A stretch of DNA of 6,365 bases from an uncultured Clostridia bacterium (GTDB lineage: Bacteria > Bacillota > Clostridia > HGM11327): contig CAJLXE010000100.1 of assembly GCA_905210525.1 (NCBI GenBank), positions 1 to 6,365 on the forward strand, given 5' to 3'. The notes beneath the pieces are model-generated. The model saw only the letters and a list, made by a program, of their open reading frames with translations. It ran no database searches and had not been told where the DNA came from. Made by a program: the position numbers and the translations under genes. Below, in pieces: positions 6,145 through 6,365 of the stretch (its first letter is position 1; every line of letters starts with the position of its first letter).

Positions 6145-6365
6145 GTGATTTACTCCCGATTTACCTATCGGTTTATCGAGGGATTCGCCTATTTCCGCAA
6201 GGCTCATATCAACCGAATTAAGTCTGAGTTCGGCAACGCTTCTGAGGGATTCGGGAAGATACTGCCAGCCTTTTTTTGAAATTATATATTCTATATATTT
6301 CTTCTGATTTATTCCCGCTTCTATGGATTTGTTCTGATTTGCCATTTCGCAATTCACTATACGCG
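6121..6365 (-). CDS. whiA: WhiA-family regulator, C-terminal part (5' end outside window, frameshifted 3' end)
   Basis: WhiA combines a LAGLIDADG-like N-terminal domain (outside the window) with a C-terminal helix-turn-helix domain; it regulates sporulation genes in actinomycetes and affects cell division and chromosome segregation in Bacillota. The open frame continues to the right edge, beginning RIVNCEMANQNK, so GTG at 6357 is internal. The HTH domain is clear: LPESLRSVAELRL, SLAEIGESLDKPIGKSGVNH. After VNHR the frame reads SRLPKN and a TGA at 6121. In another frame, just after VNHR, QIAEELMLQYGDSDEIK follows and ends in TAA at 6088-6086, which is the normal WhiA tail. Family proteins have LRKIE or similar between HR and the IAE segment, so about 13 nt appear to be missing. 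The restored gene would span 6086-6365 in this window. Its place directly upstream of dnaE agrees with a clostridial arrangement. Confidence 0.88.
   Translation of the reverse strand, partial: RIVNCEMANQNKSIEAGINQKKYIEYIISKKGWQYLPESLRSVAELRLNSVDMSLAEIGESLDKPIGKSGVNHRSRLPKN

Noticed and set aside
6121..6357. A separate 78-residue small HTH protein starting at GTG 6357
   Set aside because: The frame stays open to the window edge and the added residues (RIV before NCEMAN) match the WhiA family, so this is the end of a longer gene.

Overview
The window looks like a low-to-moderate GC Bacillota genome, most likely a Clostridia/Oscillospirales-type gut or rumen anaerobe. The main evidence is a WhiA homologue directly upstream of a PHP-domain DnaE, an arrangement seen in clostridia, next to plant-polysaccharide glycoside hydrolases without signal peptides. 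The taxon is inferred from gene content; there is no rRNA, tRNA or CRISPR array here.

Layout: (1) 1-1320, plus strand: the C-terminal part of a GH2 beta-galactosidase (LacZ type), cut by the left window edge. (2) 1321-1559: a convergent intergenic region with two strong 12-bp inverted repeats that act as terminators between lacZ and the leftward genes. (3) 1560-2411, minus: a complete cytoplasmic GH43 beta-propeller glycosidase. Its upstream gap holds a candidate promoter framed by two copies of a 15-bp direct repeat spaced 33 bp apart. (4) 2564-6060, minus: DNA polymerase III alpha subunit (dnaE), complete in extent (about 1165 codons) but split into two reading frames at about 4565-4605. 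(5) 6086-6365, minus: the C-terminal end of whiA, running off the right edge, with its own frameshift at about 6140.

Transcription of the right two-thirds is leftward: whiA, then dnaE (25-nt gap with a ribosome site), then GH43 (152-nt gap, probably its own promoter). The left gene, lacZ, points towards them. lacZ and GH43 form a small saccharide-degradation neighbourhood; whiA and dnaE are housekeeping genes.

The most notable signal is the lesion inside dnaE. For about 41 nt the sequence stops matching DnaE in all three frames, and one frame instead encodes a near-perfect hydrophobic helix preceded by a Shine-Dalgarno-like AAGGA and an ATG. This looks like a short foreign patch, perhaps the start of an NfeD-like membrane protein gene, that replaced the DnaE codons and shifted the frame. 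A second lesion in whiA, about 13 nt missing, lies 1.5 kb away. Two broken core genes side by side suggest either assembly/consensus errors or real local damage; the sequence alone cannot decide.
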